Source of the DNA: Deltaproteobacteria bacterium
Lineage (GTDB): Bacteria; Desulfobacterota; Binatia; DP-6
Reading direction: 5' to 3'
Assembly: GCA_005879245.1 (NCBI GenBank)
Contig: VBLA01000180.1
Coordinates: 1 to 6,175 of the forward strand
DNA length: 6,175 nucleotides
Each line of letters starts with the position of its first letter. The first letter of the stretch is position 1. Of this stretch, positions 6,135 through 6,175 are shown piece after piece. The notes under the pieces were generated by a model. The model was not told the origin of the DNA. It made no database searches and was given only the letters and a program-made list of their open reading frames with translations. Both the position numbers and the translations under genes were made by a program.

Positions 6135-6175
6135 GGGAAGCGCTAGCGCGACGAGCGCCCGGCGGCGCGTGCCGG
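6135..6175. other. Right-edge non-coding stub
   Basis: The last 41 bp after the small gene's stop contain the 10 bp perfect palindrome GCGCTAGCGC (6140-6149) and a GC-rich tail. There is no T-run, so no intrinsic terminator can be called. Nothing else is visible before the edge. Confidence 0.3.

Noticed and set aside
6140..6149. Palindrome GCGCTAGCGC as an intrinsic terminator
   Set aside because: No loop and no following T-run; ten-base palindromes in such GC-rich DNA are unremarkable.

Overview
This is a GC-rich (about 70% by eye) bacterial chromosomal window with two gene blocks that diverge from an intergenic region at 3139-3370. No rRNA, tRNA, mobile element, CRISPR array or phage gene is visible. 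The gene content suggests an uncultured, metabolically versatile soil or water bacterium of the Myxococcota/Binatota/'deltaproteobacterial' kind: Planctomycete-style cytochrome/DUF1549 proteins paired with a Tat-exported DUF1501 protein, plus paired family III CoA-transferases. That placement is inference from gene content and base composition only.

Left block, minus strand (3138 down to 1). A large exported protein with two c-type haem motifs (CANCH and CKACH) and PSCyt1/DUF1549/DUF1588-like regions is followed, 36 bp downstream, by the start of a Tat-signal DUF1501-family protein that runs off the left edge. The two read as one operon for an envelope protein pair. Such pairs are common in Planctomycetes and Myxococcota, but their substrate is generally unknown.

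Right block, plus strand (3371 to 6134). Two adjacent genes encode CaiB/BaiF (family III) CoA-transferase subunits. The first (A) has an apparently inactive active site, with Tyr where the catalytic Asp should be. It is also broken near 4376-4392, where about 30 codons are missing and the frame shifts. Its true C-terminus is still readable in the neighbouring frame and ends at TGA 4521-4523. The second (B) is full length, keeps the catalytic Asp (D173), and begins at a GTG that overlaps A's stop as GTGA, behind a clear GGAGGG ribosome binding site. The frameshift happens to place A's N-terminal part in frame with B, giving one uninterrupted 789-codon reading frame that a gene caller would report as a tandem CoA-transferase. 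A small unrecognised basic protein of 113 residues follows, possibly from its own promoter.

The most interesting points are the disrupted A gene with its accidental or real fusion to B, and the inactive/active subunit pairing, which suggests a heteromeric CoA-transferase. I see nothing in the window that clearly amounts to a new defence or mobile system.
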